From Rhodopirellula maiorica SM1 (GTDB taxonomy: Bacteria; Planctomycetota; Planctomycetia; Pirellulales; Pirellulaceae), in NCBI RefSeq assembly GCF_000346295.1, contig NZ_ANOG01000515.1:1-37474 (forward strand): 37,474 bases of DNA, given 5' to 3'. The translations under genes were made by a program, and so were the position numbers. Below are positions 27,101 to 34,634 of this stretch, piece by piece. Position 1 is the first letter of the stretch, and each line of letters starts with the position of its first letter. Under the pieces are notes generated by a model. The model ran no database searches and was not told where the DNA came from. It saw only the letters and a program-made list of their open reading frames with translations.

Positions 27101-27282
27101 TTCAGATCGTTGTTAACCCCACTGCCCCCATAGATCATCAACCCGCTCCCCAGCAAGTTCAGGTTAGCCGTCAACAGCCTGCGATCTTCTAAGGGCTCAG
27201 TGGAGAGCAATCTTCTGCGTGAGCGTTTGGTGATCAAACGGTTTCGCAATTGTTTTTTTCGACGTTTTGAGAAGAACAACAT
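24145..27282 (-). CDS. Large beta-repeat surface/exported protein with planctomycete LEDRRLL N-terminal motif
   Basis: 1045 residues from the ATG at 27280-27282, supported by GAAGGAA eight bases upstream (27291-27297). The N-terminus is strongly basic (about residues 1-25), followed by STEPLEDRRLLTAN (about 27-40). This motif recurs at the start of many very large planctomycete exported proteins and appears to replace a classical hydrophobic signal peptide. The rest is low in Cys, Lys and Trp and rich in Gly, Asn, Asp, Val, Ile and Thr. It has repeated short strands with turns (GNNLVIRGRGGAINLVDVLG, TGDVAINGGIFSSTGSVNVD), as in right-handed beta-helix or autotransporter-like adhesins. No C-terminal anchor or translocator domain is seen. 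The nearby TolC/HlyD/M50 genes are candidate export partners, by position only. Adhesion or matrix role is inferred from the fold. Confidence 0.85.
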   Translation of the reverse strand: MLFFSKRRKKQLRNRLITKRSRRRLLSTEPLEDRRLLTANLNLLGSGLMIYGGSGVNNDLNISFDGVEYTFADPAEPINAIGGLAGLDTNPDPNIVTFDPSAIVGPFTQIVVNHNAGDDVTTIDSFRDGLAGGEGLDIRDDAGEGNDTVDINGDIGSALNPVNNTVLIRGEEINLGADIYTNNLDVVFANDVDLTADVFVDAGNGTAEFDADIDGTFALEIDAESIQIAGDVGGTTPLTSVDLNAGDQIQISGSTSATGNIVLTAATETLLGGDVLAGSGGAGSVELNGPTVTFNNPGAVQVSSSGAPTDSVSFGGIISSGVGTDLTIAAGLGTASSGGAAGLGNFNITSADTVDLNGVIGAEDIEINATTSLNAQGFQASAGDVDISTPATIFDGPTSTLVRATGTIDFSGTITGNLDDLLFRNATSLSIAGVVTDVELFDARRGGGLRFTDISVNSVDASDIIIEADNSTILLFGDLISAGDVTLIGRVEVFADIVIASGGAIGDNINIFGSVHDPANGARTLIIDAGAGAAQNLPLPPDVGIGVGGMQFLNVQVTGGIVSVSDIVVANDIIIEGGATNLHGPLSGSGDMIFRPRVVGGTLNIFNGATAPSVPDMTLTGDDLAFVVPGFANVVFGGPTAGAVFLFPDNNPNPITGAFNTIANTRFEAPLVVINEVINQGADPVLFVVDQLDLNMGGTFVGTADVNIEDFGAIGTITVNGALNQPVASLAAGTINVNVNAPASTVMFTGSIGHRVNDLVVDVALATFPAPTAIDVTGNVTATGDVAINGGIFSSTGSVNVDGNLDLLGNTTLRIPAGQDFAVGGDVIGNGNNLVIRGRGGAINLVDVLGDVIGVGQFKVDSSGANTATTIALENVMADDILLRGNDILIEGILNATAGNLHLIGAVSIFGNTDLLNTSGVATNFVRVDGTIDDASIGGADLNIDSGSGVTVLTGAVGSLSPVNNMSVASEQINFLTTSVTVLNDFSWIVGTLGNGINDRLFVVGGGSITAGNDILLEADQLVGDNVGVNLLAPTITLIERGIGD

Positions 27283-27758
27283 GCCTTGGGTTCCTTCAGT
27301 AGCTGGGGGGACGACTCAATCGAACACACACTCCTTGCCGAGCTCGAAAACGGATGGCCGATCGATCTGGCCACCCAAAGAAACCGGCATTATAACCGAC
27401 ACAGACCTCCCAGTCTGCCTAAAGTGCAAAATCGTGTCAGTTGCCCAACTATCGTCTTCATCCGGAAAAGGTGACAGCAACATGAAAATCGCAAGGAGGC
27501 CTCCCAGGCACCGGACCGAGTCAATGGATGCCTAAAAGCGTTAGACTACTTTCGCCAAGTGGGATCAGTCCGCCAAGTCGAGCGAAACGGTTCGAAACAA
27601 AATGGAAGTGGGGCACCGAAATTGATGCCTTGCGTCGCGTAGTCGGTTTCGACACAACGGAATTATGGGCGGAGCGTCCCGGTGACCGGATTGATCGGTA
27701 GAAAACCACCGATTGATAGGAACGCGCTGCTGAACTTGGAGAATGACGTATCCTGTCC
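27283..27758. other. Intergenic region upstream of the surface-protein gene
   Basis: 476 bases between the zincin stop and the surface-protein start, both minus strand. It should hold the surface-protein promoter near its left end. A six-base stem ATCGGT/ACCGAT (27694-27699 and 27708-27713) with an eight-base loop lies 45 bases after the zincin stop, without a T-run. A perfect ten-base palindrome GGAGGCCTCC lies near 27495. The short open frames present have no ribosome site or recognisable product. Confidence 0.4.
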
Positions 27759-28988
27759 CTACGATGGGTCGGCGGCAGGGGTGGCTTCCAGCAGGTCTTG
27801 GGAAAGGCTGCTGGGCAGCGGATTTTGATTGACGTCCGAGCGGACTTGTAGATAGCCCCACAGCTCGGCGGTTTCGCCCGACTGGAGTTCCGCGTCCACT
27901 CGGTAGCTGACCGGAGTCGCCTCTTCGAACCTTCCCAGCGATACCACTTCGGGCTGAGCCGAATCGATCTCAGAGGGAACCTCGATCCAAGGACCGTCGA
28001 TCGCGGTTTGGTAGCGAACACGAAGCGTTTTCACTTTAGCGTCTTTGGGCCAATCGAGTTTTAGCAAAACGTCTTGGTTGGGTTTGGGAACCATCGGTTG
28101 GGGAATCGCTCGGAAACGTGTAAACAGTTCCATCGCCAGAGATTTCGGTTGTTCGTCGTGATTGCCGTCGCTGTCTTGATTCGGCTCGCCTTTTTCCGCC
28201 CCCTCTTTTTTGGGCTGCCATCCCATCCGACTTTTTTGTTCTTTGTCGAGCCACGATTCGCTGATCCAACCGCGGTATTGTCCCATGCTCATCACCGACC
28301 CATTGCCTGGTTCGGGATGAGGCAAGCCGACCGTGTGACCGCAACCTTCGTGATAAACAACGCAATCGGTGCCGCGATACGGCACTCGCCATCCATCACC
28401 GCTGACCAAGCCCCACCCCACGCCGCGATTGGCAAGATAAGCGGCCCGCGCACCTCCGGAGGCTGCACCGGGGAAATGTTGTCCTTGGTTCAAGTTTCCC
28501 TCAAACACCAACTTGCCTCCGTCGGGATGCAAGCGATAGAAGTCGTCCAGCGGTCGCCAGTTGATTTCGCTTAGAACCAGCAGGATTGGAAACGCGTCTC
28601 GGTCACTGGGGTCGTCTTTCGCAAACGCCAACGTCCGATCGACTTCGCCCAACGTGCGAAAGTAAATCTTGTTTGCGTCTCCTTCGCGAAGGGTTTCCGT
28701 GTTTTCTTTTGACACAAAGGGTTCGGGGTGGACGACCATCGTCAACTTGGATTGGTCACCAAACTCGCGAGCGTGGAACTGTTCTAATCGGCGGGCATAA
28801 TACTGGACGCGATCTTTCCAATCAGACAGCGGCTGACGATCCGCCGGAACGAAGTAGACCACCGTGACTTTGATCTTGCTGGTATCGTACTTTCCGTCCC
28901 ACGTTGTTGTCCCCCCATACGTCGGCCCCAGAGAACACAGAGCGAGCAAGAAAGCACACAACAATCGAGTTGGATCGGATGACATCAT
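27759..28988 (-). CDS. Secreted putative zinc metallopeptidase with HExxGH...GLPH motif
   Basis: 409 residues, starting at one of two adjacent ATG codons (28986-28988 or 28983-28985). A signal peptide is visible (MMSSDPTRLLCAFLLALCS, cleavage near residue 25). The N-terminal half is an alpha/beta domain (KIKVTVVYFVPADRQPL) leading to a zincin-like site: His213-Glu-Gly-Cys-Gly-His218-Thr-Val-Gly221-Leu-Pro-His224. About ten residues later comes a Met-turn-like SVMSMG. The GxxH spacing and Met-turn fit metzincins, but the first part is HExxxH, one residue longer than HExxH and more like the HExxGH of dipeptidyl-peptidase III. The C-terminal ~130 residues look like a beta-sandwich accessory domain (VSLGRFEEATPVSYRVDAEL). 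It lies between the surface-protein and TolC genes on the same strand, so processing of an exported protein is plausible but unproven. Confidence 0.75.
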   Translation of the reverse strand: MMSSDPTRLLCAFLLALCSLGPTYGGTTTWDGKYDTSKIKVTVVYFVPADRQPLSDWKDRVQYYARRLEQFHAREFGDQSKLTMVVHPEPFVSKENTETLREGDANKIYFRTLGEVDRTLAFAKDDPSDRDAFPILLVLSEINWRPLDDFYRLHPDGGKLVFEGNLNQGQHFPGAASGGARAAYLANRGVGWGLVSGDGWRVPYRGTDCVVYHEGCGHTVGLPHPEPGNGSVMSMGQYRGWISESWLDKEQKSRMGWQPKKEGAEKGEPNQDSDGNHDEQPKSLAMELFTRFRAIPQPMVPKPNQDVLLKLDWPKDAKVKTLRVRYQTAIDGPWIEVPSEIDSAQPEVVSLGRFEEATPVSYRVDAELQSGETAELWGYLQVRSDVNQNPLPSSLSQDLLEATPAADPS

Positions 28989-29435
28989 TTTGGGTCAGTT
29001 GGGAGGTGAGTAAGCAGGTAGGCAGGAATGATGGGGTGACAGCCCGTGAGCCGCTTGGGCGCTAGCCCCGGTTGTGCATGGGAACCGTGGTTAGCGGCCT
29101 GTTTATTTAGTCGAAATGCAAATTGCATTGGTGAGCCGAGGGCCGTAAGGCACCGGGTAATGCGTGGAACCCGACCGCTGACGCGCAAGCGGCTCACCAA
29201 ATCAACAAGCCGCTAGCATCAAAACGGTTAACGTATCGAAAGACTCGTTTTTACCTGCATCGAGGTGGCAATACAGGCGGCCGCAACCGTGGTTGCCAGA
29301 GTGGCCAATATACTAAAACGATCTCGGCTTTTTGTGGCCGTCAGCAATTTTCTGCTGCACGAATTTTGCTGCGCAGTTTTTGTCGCACGGGGAAGATTCC
29401 CTCCACACTCGCAAGCGTCTCTGCAATGGCAAAGC
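28989..29435. other. Intergenic region holding a palindromic repeat element
   Basis: 447 bases between the TolC stop and the zincin start. The central part is the palindromic repeat annotated at 29046-29198. The remaining sequence, 29199-29435, shows no supported gene, terminator or RNA. The zincin promoter should lie in the left part. Confidence 0.5.
29046..29198. repeat. Compound palindromic intergenic repeat (REP-like)
   Basis: The outer arms GTGAGCCGCTTG (29046-29057) and CAAGCGGCTCAC (29186-29197) are perfect inverted copies. Inside the left half, GGGCGCTAGCCCCGGTT pairs with AACCGTGGTTAGCGGCC at 14 of 17 positions (about 29058-29098). A second GGTGAGCC at 29131-29138 also pairs with the right arm GGCTCACC (29191-29198), so alternative foldings exist. 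The element is non-coding and looks like a dispersed REP-type repeat. Copies elsewhere in the genome cannot be checked here. Confidence 0.65.
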
Positions 29436-31352
29436 CTACGACGCGTCATCCGGTACACTGGATGCCCCGTTCCGCGACTCGGTTAGCAGTACAGGCGAGG
29501 TTGATTCGTCAACCAAGAAAAGATTGGCGGTCTGCAAGAGCGTCCCTTTTTCAAACTGGACATTCTTGGCCGCTACGGTGTACTCGACCATCGACAAGAA
29601 GTATCGTGATTGAGCCTCGGTGACACGTCGCTGCGCATCGAGCAACTGTTCGAGGTTTACCGGTAACCCAGCAGCACGATTCGCATCGAGGATCTGCAGC
29701 GCATCACGTGCGGCGAGATAACGGTTCAGATTGGTTTCCATCTGTGTGAACGCGCGATCGCTTTCACCAACCACAGCGGAAAGGTCGTGCAAAATTTGCC
29801 GTTCTTGCTCTTCGAGCACCGCGAGTTCACGTGCCAATTGGGCCTTGGCATGGCGAACCGCCAAGTAGCCTTGTCGAAACCCAACCGGCAGTTTCAATTC
29901 CAGACTCGCCTCGTACTCTTGGTAGTCTAGCGTTCCAAGTTGGTTGAACGCCGAGTTGTCACCTGCGAGATCTTTATCCAATCCTCGGACGCGGTAGATC
30001 GTAACCAAATCAAGAGTCGGCATCAAAAAATTCTTGGCGGCTAGCGTTTCCATTTCACGTCGTTTGACAAGCAACCGCTGTTGCTGCAGCTCGCTGCGAA
30101 GCCGAATCGCTTCGACCGAAATCGAGTCCCAATCGAACGTCATCGGCGCATTGAGTGGTTCGTCACTGGGGCGAATCAATGCATCGTCACTGATCGGTAA
30201 CCCGATCAACAATCTCAGTCGTCGCTCGGACGCTAAAACGCCTCCTTGACCTGCGAACGTGCCCCCGGACGTTGAATTATTGACCTGAGTTCGCTGGATC
30301 AACTTGCCCGCCACCGCGTCCTGCAATTCGCTCTGAAATCGAAAGTACTGTTCGCGTGCAAACGCTTCGCTTGCTCCGGCTTTACGATTGCTTGATTTCT
30401 GAGCTTCATAATTTTGCCACGTTTCTCGGCTCCGCTCGAGAGCATCGCGTTTGGAGTCGAGGTCACGATAGGCGAAATACAGATCCCAATAGGCGTTGAT
30501 CACGTTGCTAATGTAATCACGAGCCCCTTGGCGGAATTTTGCCGAAGTGATGTCATTGTTAACTTTCGCGATCAAGACACCTGCGTAGATTCCGGGCTGT
30601 GCCGCGGGACCGGCGATGCGGTTGAATTGCAGCCCGCCGCCTTGCATTAACGGTTGCCGCATCTCGGCATGAATCTGGCTTTGCCAAGCACTGTCGGTCA
30701 GATTGCCGGTGGCGTTATTGGCGTCGTAATCGATCACGTTTCGAACGGCAAATTCAGCCCCGGTCGCGGTCCGCTTGGACAACTGAAACACATAGTCATG
30801 CGTGTCTTGCTTGAACGCATTGGCACCACCACCAAAGAACCGGTTATTAAATCGGCGGTCATTGTTCTGCCATTTACCCAGCGCATAGAACTGAGCATCG
30901 TAGGCCGCCAATGCCGACTCGATACTGGTTTGAGGATCCAGTTCGGCGAGCGATTTCGTTTGATCGGTGACCACGGTTTGCGGAGCGCGCAGAATCGTGG
31001 CTCCCAAATCACGCATCACTTGCGAATGCTGTAGTGCCGTGTGGATCGTTTCCTGCAACGACATATCACGATACTGCAAAGAGGCAAAATCGTCGATCGA
31101 GCGAACCGTCCGCGGCGCGGTCGATGCGTCTGGAAACGTGATCGCGGGAGCCCCGGCGTCGACCATTTGCATGATTGCATCGATCGAAGAGGTGTCGTTG
31201 GAAACCGTCTCGGAAAAATTACGGTGCGTTTGACACCCGATCGCCGTGATAACGCCGACCGCGCACGCCAGCATCGTCAGGGCGATCGGCCGCAATGGGC
31301 CGCCTCGCCTTGTTGATGTGATGCCGTCGGTGCTTATGGATCGTCGCAGCAC
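29436..31352 (-). CDS. TolC-family outer-membrane efflux lipoprotein
   Basis: 638 residues from a GTG at 31350-31352, chosen because GGAAG (31358-31362) lies five bases upstream. The open frame continues to 31568, but the additional 72 residues are Arg-rich and cover repeated promoter-like DNA. From the GTG, a basic segment precedes a hydrophobic stretch ending in TAIGC with Cys40, a lipobox-like site. The body has TolC/OEP character: the QPLMQGGGLQFN segment, then long helices (YISNVINAYWDLYFAYRDLD, ALERSRETWQNYEAQ). A second half repeats the pattern (ELQQQRLLVKRREMETLAAK, YLAVRHAKAQLARELAVLEE) and ends with AAGLPVNLEQLLDAQRRVTEAQ. It would form the outer-membrane channel and periplasmic tunnel. 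It is divergent from the adaptor/M50 operon, whose products are its likely partners. Confidence 0.9.
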   Translation of the reverse strand: MLRRSISTDGITSTRRGGPLRPIALTMLACAVGVITAIGCQTHRNFSETVSNDTSSIDAIMQMVDAGAPAITFPDASTAPRTVRSIDDFASLQYRDMSLQETIHTALQHSQVMRDLGATILRAPQTVVTDQTKSLAELDPQTSIESALAAYDAQFYALGKWQNNDRRFNNRFFGGGANAFKQDTHDYVFQLSKRTATGAEFAVRNVIDYDANNATGNLTDSAWQSQIHAEMRQPLMQGGGLQFNRIAGPAAQPGIYAGVLIAKVNNDITSAKFRQGARDYISNVINAYWDLYFAYRDLDSKRDALERSRETWQNYEAQKSSNRKAGASEAFAREQYFRFQSELQDAVAGKLIQRTQVNNSTSGGTFAGQGGVLASERRLRLLIGLPISDDALIRPSDEPLNAPMTFDWDSISVEAIRLRSELQQQRLLVKRREMETLAAKNFLMPTLDLVTIYRVRGLDKDLAGDNSAFNQLGTLDYQEYEASLELKLPVGFRQGYLAVRHAKAQLARELAVLEEQERQILHDLSAVVGESDRAFTQMETNLNRYLAARDALQILDANRAAGLPVNLEQLLDAQRRVTEAQSRYFLSMVEYTVAAKNVQFEKGTLLQTANLFLVDESTSPVLLTESRNGASSVPDDAS

Positions 31353-31357
31353 TTTGT

Positions 31358-31362
31358 CTTCC
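31358..31362 (-). promoter_or_regulatory. Shine-Dalgarno GGAAG fixing the GTG start of the TolC-like gene
   Basis: GGAAG on the minus strand lies five bases before the GTG at 31350-31352. No comparable site precedes the upstream ATG at 31568, so this supports the shorter, lipoprotein-type N-terminus. Confidence 0.55.
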
Positions 31363-31370
31363 GTTACTCG

Positions 31371-31477
31371 ATTCGTACGAGGGAAGCAGATTTCCCGCGA
31401 ATTCGGATCAATCCGTACAATTACCCTTATTCGTACATTCGCGACGGCTACATTGAGCGAATTCGGGATGATTCGCG
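31371..31477. promoter_or_regulatory. Cluster of iterated ATTCG-type motifs in the TolC / adaptor divergent promoter
   Basis: Within about 107 bases of the divergent region there are ATTCGTAC at 31371-31378, ATCCGTAC at 31411-31418 and ATTCGTAC at 31429-31436. GCGAATTCGG occurs twice, at 31397 and 31457, exactly 60 bases apart. ATTCGCG occurs near 31437 and 31471. A GGGAA/TTCCC dyad starts at 31381. Such iteration suggests regulator-binding sites shared by both operons. TAAAAT at 31541-31546 may be a -10 element for the rightward operon. Confidence 0.35.
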
Positions 31478-31603
31478 CGAACGACACAAGAAGTCGCGTG
31501 AAACATGCGTTCGGGCGGCGGGAAACTCGACACGCGTGGTTAAAATAAACACGCTCCGTCCCATCCAACGCCCCCTGTCGAAACCGATCGATCCGATTCC
31601 GTC

Positions 31604-33496
31604 ATGTCTGATCCCCTGCGTCGAACCGAGCAAACGTGGCAAGATGCGGAATCGCTCGTACGCCAAATCGATCGATTGTCGCACGCGTCAATAGCGTCGG
31701 ACGAGTTCTTTCAACAATTGGCCGATGCAACTCGGCAAACCGCAAAATCACGAAGCGTTCTCGTTTGGTCTATCCGGCATGGCGAGCGTCACGTCTTGGC
31801 ACGATCGGGAATCGATGTTCACCATGACACGCCCCCACATGAATCGGTCGCAATCGATCACGTCGAATTCGCCGCCGCGTCGCATTGGTTTGACGAAGCT
31901 CACACATGTATCACTCAGGCCCGCGTGACGAACGACAGTGTGATTGGAATCGAGTTGCGATGGCCGGACGCTGTGGACGCCACGATCCAACCACCGCTTT
32001 CCGAAATGTGCAAAGCGGTACTCGAATCGGCGACCCTCGTCTTTTTGCGTCACCAAGCCGACACACTCCAAAACGATTTGAGTCGACGACAGCGTTTGGA
32101 CAAGCTGGTCACGCAACTACATCGCGGCGTTGGGATCCGCGATTCATTTGCCCATGTGGGTCAAGCAGTAGCCAAGTACGTCGGTGCCGATCGAGTTAGC
32201 ATCCTTTACAGCCGCACCTCAACACCGATCTCGGACTATCGATTGGTGTCGTGTTCAACGAGTGTGAACGTCGATCGTCGCAGTCGACTTGCTCGGCTGA
32301 TGCAAGATCTTGCCAGTCAAGCTGCACGCCACGATAAGCCAATCGAGTTCGTGGTTGGAAGTGGCGATACGGTCCCCGATCCGCTTCGCGAGACTCTCGA
32401 TGCGTACTTAATGGAATCGGGATCTCGTGCGATTGCAATCGAACCGCTATCGCTGAACATTAACGCCGAATCCGCTGTGATCGTGCTGGAGCAGTTTACG
32501 GTGTCATCACGCCATGACGGTGGCTCGTTTGCCGATTTACGTGACGTTGTCGGAGACGCTTTGACGCAAGCGATGCGCCGAGACGCAGCCAGTTTGCGAT
32601 CGCGATTGGATCGATGGTTTTCGCTACCGACCGCCAAAAAAGCGACTGTGATCGCACTTGTCATTGCGACTTTGACACTGTTGATGACACTCGTTCATGT
32701 CGACTTTTGGATCCCAGCCCAGGGACGAGTGGTCGCAAGCCAACGCCACAGTGTCTACGCTCCGGCTGATGGCGTGGTAACGAAATTACCAGTGGACAAC
32801 GGTTCGACCGTCGCGGAGGGACAGACGTTGGTCGTGATTCGCAGTCACGACTTGGATACAAAGCAGCGACAAATCGAAGGAGAAATCGCTGCGTTGCAGA
32901 CCAGTTTGGCAGCGATCACTGCGGGGCGAAGTTCATCACCAAGCGAAATTCGCGATCAAAACCGTTCGACAAACGAGCAAGTGCTGAAGTCAAAAATCGA
33001 GGGTCTGCTGCTGCAACTGGATTTAGTGACAGCACAGCAACAAGCCTTAGTCGTGCGTAGCCCAATCACCGGTAAGGTCGATCATTGGAACATGCGAGAG
33101 AATTTGGCATCGCGTCCGATCACCCGTGGTCAATTTCTAGCCGAAGTCTATTCACCCGGCTCAGGCTGGGAGCTGGAAATCGAGGTAAGCGACTTGGACA
33201 GCGGCTATTTGTTTCTATCGGAACAGGACGATCGTCGGCGCTGTCGATTTTCACTTCGGTCGAGTCCGCAGGACGTTTTTGAAGCGGAACTCACGCAGCT
33301 AGACAACGTGACGCAAATCGACGCACAAGGCGACTGGGTAATCAAGGGAGTGGCTCGCCCGGCGACTGCCAATACCGCAGCATTGGATTCACTGCGAACC
33401 GGAGCCACAGCGAGAGTGGAGATATGGACGGGCCGACGGCCGATCGGGTTTGTTTGGTTTCGAGGCTTGATTCAGTGGTGGCGGACGACGCTATAG
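31604..33496 (+). CDS. GAF-domain / HlyD-type membrane adaptor fusion
   Basis: 630 residues from the ATG at 31604; no clear ribosome site. The cytoplasmic N-terminal ~340 residues contain a GAF-like sensor (about 160-325; DSFAHVGQAVAKYVGADRVS ... AIAIEPLSLNINAESAVIVL). It is preceded by a second region with weaker GAF-like character (SVLVWSIRHGERHVLARSGI). A single transmembrane helix follows (about 348-367). The periplasmic part is an adaptor: a barrel-sandwich half (SVYAPADGVVTKLPVDNGST), a short coiled-coil hairpin (about 420-480), the returning half (VVRSPITGKVDHWNMRENLA), and a beta-barrel segment ending TGATARVEIWTGRRP. A cytoplasmic small-molecule sensor on a periplasmic adaptor is an unusual arrangement and suggests signal-gated export. 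It starts the operon with the adaptor at 33540 and the M50 fusion at 34631, divergent from TolC. Confidence 0.87.
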   Translation: MSDPLRRTEQTWQDAESLVRQIDRLSHASIASDEFFQQLADATRQTAKSRSVLVWSIRHGERHVLARSGIDVHHDTPPHESVAIDHVEFAAASHWFDEAHTCITQARVTNDSVIGIELRWPDAVDATIQPPLSEMCKAVLESATLVFLRHQADTLQNDLSRRQRLDKLVTQLHRGVGIRDSFAHVGQAVAKYVGADRVSILYSRTSTPISDYRLVSCSTSVNVDRRSRLARLMQDLASQAARHDKPIEFVVGSGDTVPDPLRETLDAYLMESGSRAIAIEPLSLNINAESAVIVLEQFTVSSRHDGGSFADLRDVVGDALTQAMRRDAASLRSRLDRWFSLPTAKKATVIALVIATLTLLMTLVHVDFWIPAQGRVVASQRHSVYAPADGVVTKLPVDNGSTVAEGQTLVVIRSHDLDTKQRQIEGEIAALQTSLAAITAGRSSSPSEIRDQNRSTNEQVLKSKIEGLLLQLDLVTAQQQALVVRSPITGKVDHWNMRENLASRPITRGQFLAEVYSPGSGWELEIEVSDLDSGYLFLSEQDDRRRCRFSLRSSPQDVFEAELTQLDNVTQIDAQGDWVIKGVARPATANTAALDSLRTGATARVEIWTGRRPIGFVWFRGLIQWWRTTL

Positions 33497-33527
33497 AAAG
33501 TTTTTTTTGCAGCGTCGCTGTAAACGC

Positions 33528-33534
33528 AAGAGGA
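33528..33534 (+). promoter_or_regulatory. Shine-Dalgarno AAGAGGA for the periplasmic adaptor gene
   Basis: AAGAGGA lies five bases before the ATG at 33540 and eight before the adjacent ATG at 33543. It rules against the longer in-frame start at 33507, which would lie upstream of the site. Confidence 0.6.
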
Positions 33535-33539
33535 TATTG

Positions 33540-34634
33540 ATGATGAACCGTATTCACACGTTGGCCGCTTCACTGACGATCATGGCAGTTGCCATCGGTG
33601 CAACTCCACTACGAGCTGAATCCGATTCGCTACAGATCGGAGACTTGATCGTGGTCGTGATCGATGAAGTTCAGGTGCCGGCACTGGAAACCGGATCGAT
33701 TAACACATTGTCGGTTCATGAGGGAATGACAGTAAAGCGTGGCGATGTCCTTGCCACACTCGACCGTCGACGAGCGGAACTGCAGCAGCGGCTCGCAAAA
33801 ATCCAACTGCAAATTGCAACGGCCAAAGCCGACGATCCATCGATCGTCGCGTTGGCAAACAAGGCGTATCGGCGGCAACAGCAACTCAGCAAACAACAGT
33901 CGGTCGATGTTACGATTGCAACGCAAAAGGCAAGCAATGACTTGAGCGTGTTGGCCGCGACGAAGGCCGAAGCAGTGGCGAAAAACGAATTGGCTCGCGC
34001 AGTTGACGCGCGCAAACGTTATATCGATAGTGTATCGCAATCGGAAATTGATGGACTAAGCCTAGCCTACGAACGAGCACGACTTGAAAAAGAACAGGCT
34101 CAGTTTGAACAGCAAATCGACCAATTGAATGTCGAGTCGGAACAACAGGCCGAAATCGTTCAAAAGATTGCAGTGGATGAGGCCGAAATCCAACTATCGC
34201 AATCGGCTCATCAACACAAAATCGAAGTACTCCAACAACAACGTTATCAACACCAAAGTGAACTGGCCGATCTCTTTCTTGATCAACACACCATCGTCGC
34301 TCCGTTTGACGCCACCGTGGTCGAGGTCATGCGGCGCCGCGGCGATTGGGTCCGCGCCGGTGACCCGGTCGTGCGGCTGGTCGGACTGCGTCGGCTTCGT
34401 GCCGAAGGCTATGTCGACGCCACGCTGAGAACGAGATTGTTGACGATTGATTCACCGACCCTTTTTTTGCACGATTCCGACGGCAACGTGATCGAGCGGA
34501 CGGGCGACATCGTTTTCGTCAGTCCCGAAATTGATCCCGTCAATCAACAAGTGCGGTTGACGGTTGAGTTTGAAAACCTCGATGACGCAGTGCTGCCGGG
34601 GATGCGAATGACGATGCGATTGAGGACGGAATGA
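33540..34634 (+). CDS. Periplasmic adaptor / membrane-fusion protein (HlyD-MFP type)
   Basis: 364 residues from the first of two adjacent ATG codons, set by the Shine-Dalgarno at 33528-33534. A signal peptide follows (MMNRIHTLAASLTIMAVAIG, cleavage near LRAESD). The layout is a classical adaptor: lipoyl half (SVHEGMTVKRGDVLATLDRR), long Gln/Ala-rich coiled-coil hairpin (about 80-250), returning lipoyl half (APFDATVVEVMRRRGDWVRA) and beta-barrel (VRLTVEFENLDDAVLPGMRM). Unlike the preceding gene it has no cytoplasmic part and appears fully periplasmic. It begins 43 bases after the GAF-HlyD gene and overlaps the M50 fusion by ATGA (34631-34634), so it belongs to one coupled operon. It resembles the orphan adaptor at 804-2045 in architecture but has a shorter coiled coil. 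Confidence 0.9.
   Translation: MMNRIHTLAASLTIMAVAIGATPLRAESDSLQIGDLIVVVIDEVQVPALETGSINTLSVHEGMTVKRGDVLATLDRRRAELQQRLAKIQLQIATAKADDPSIVALANKAYRRQQQLSKQQSVDVTIATQKASNDLSVLAATKAEAVAKNELARAVDARKRYIDSVSQSEIDGLSLAYERARLEKEQAQFEQQIDQLNVESEQQAEIVQKIAVDEAEIQLSQSAHQHKIEVLQQQRYQHQSELADLFLDQHTIVAPFDATVVEVMRRRGDWVRAGDPVVRLVGLRRLRAEGYVDATLRTRLLTIDSPTLFLHDSDGNVIERTGDIVFVSPEIDPVNQQVRLTVEFENLDDAVLPGMRMTMRLRTE

Noticed and set aside
31353-31568. 72-residue N-terminal extension of the TolC-like protein
   Set aside because: It is Arg-rich, precedes the lipoprotein-type leader, covers iterated non-coding motifs, and lacks a ribosome site, whereas the GTG at 31350-31352 has one.
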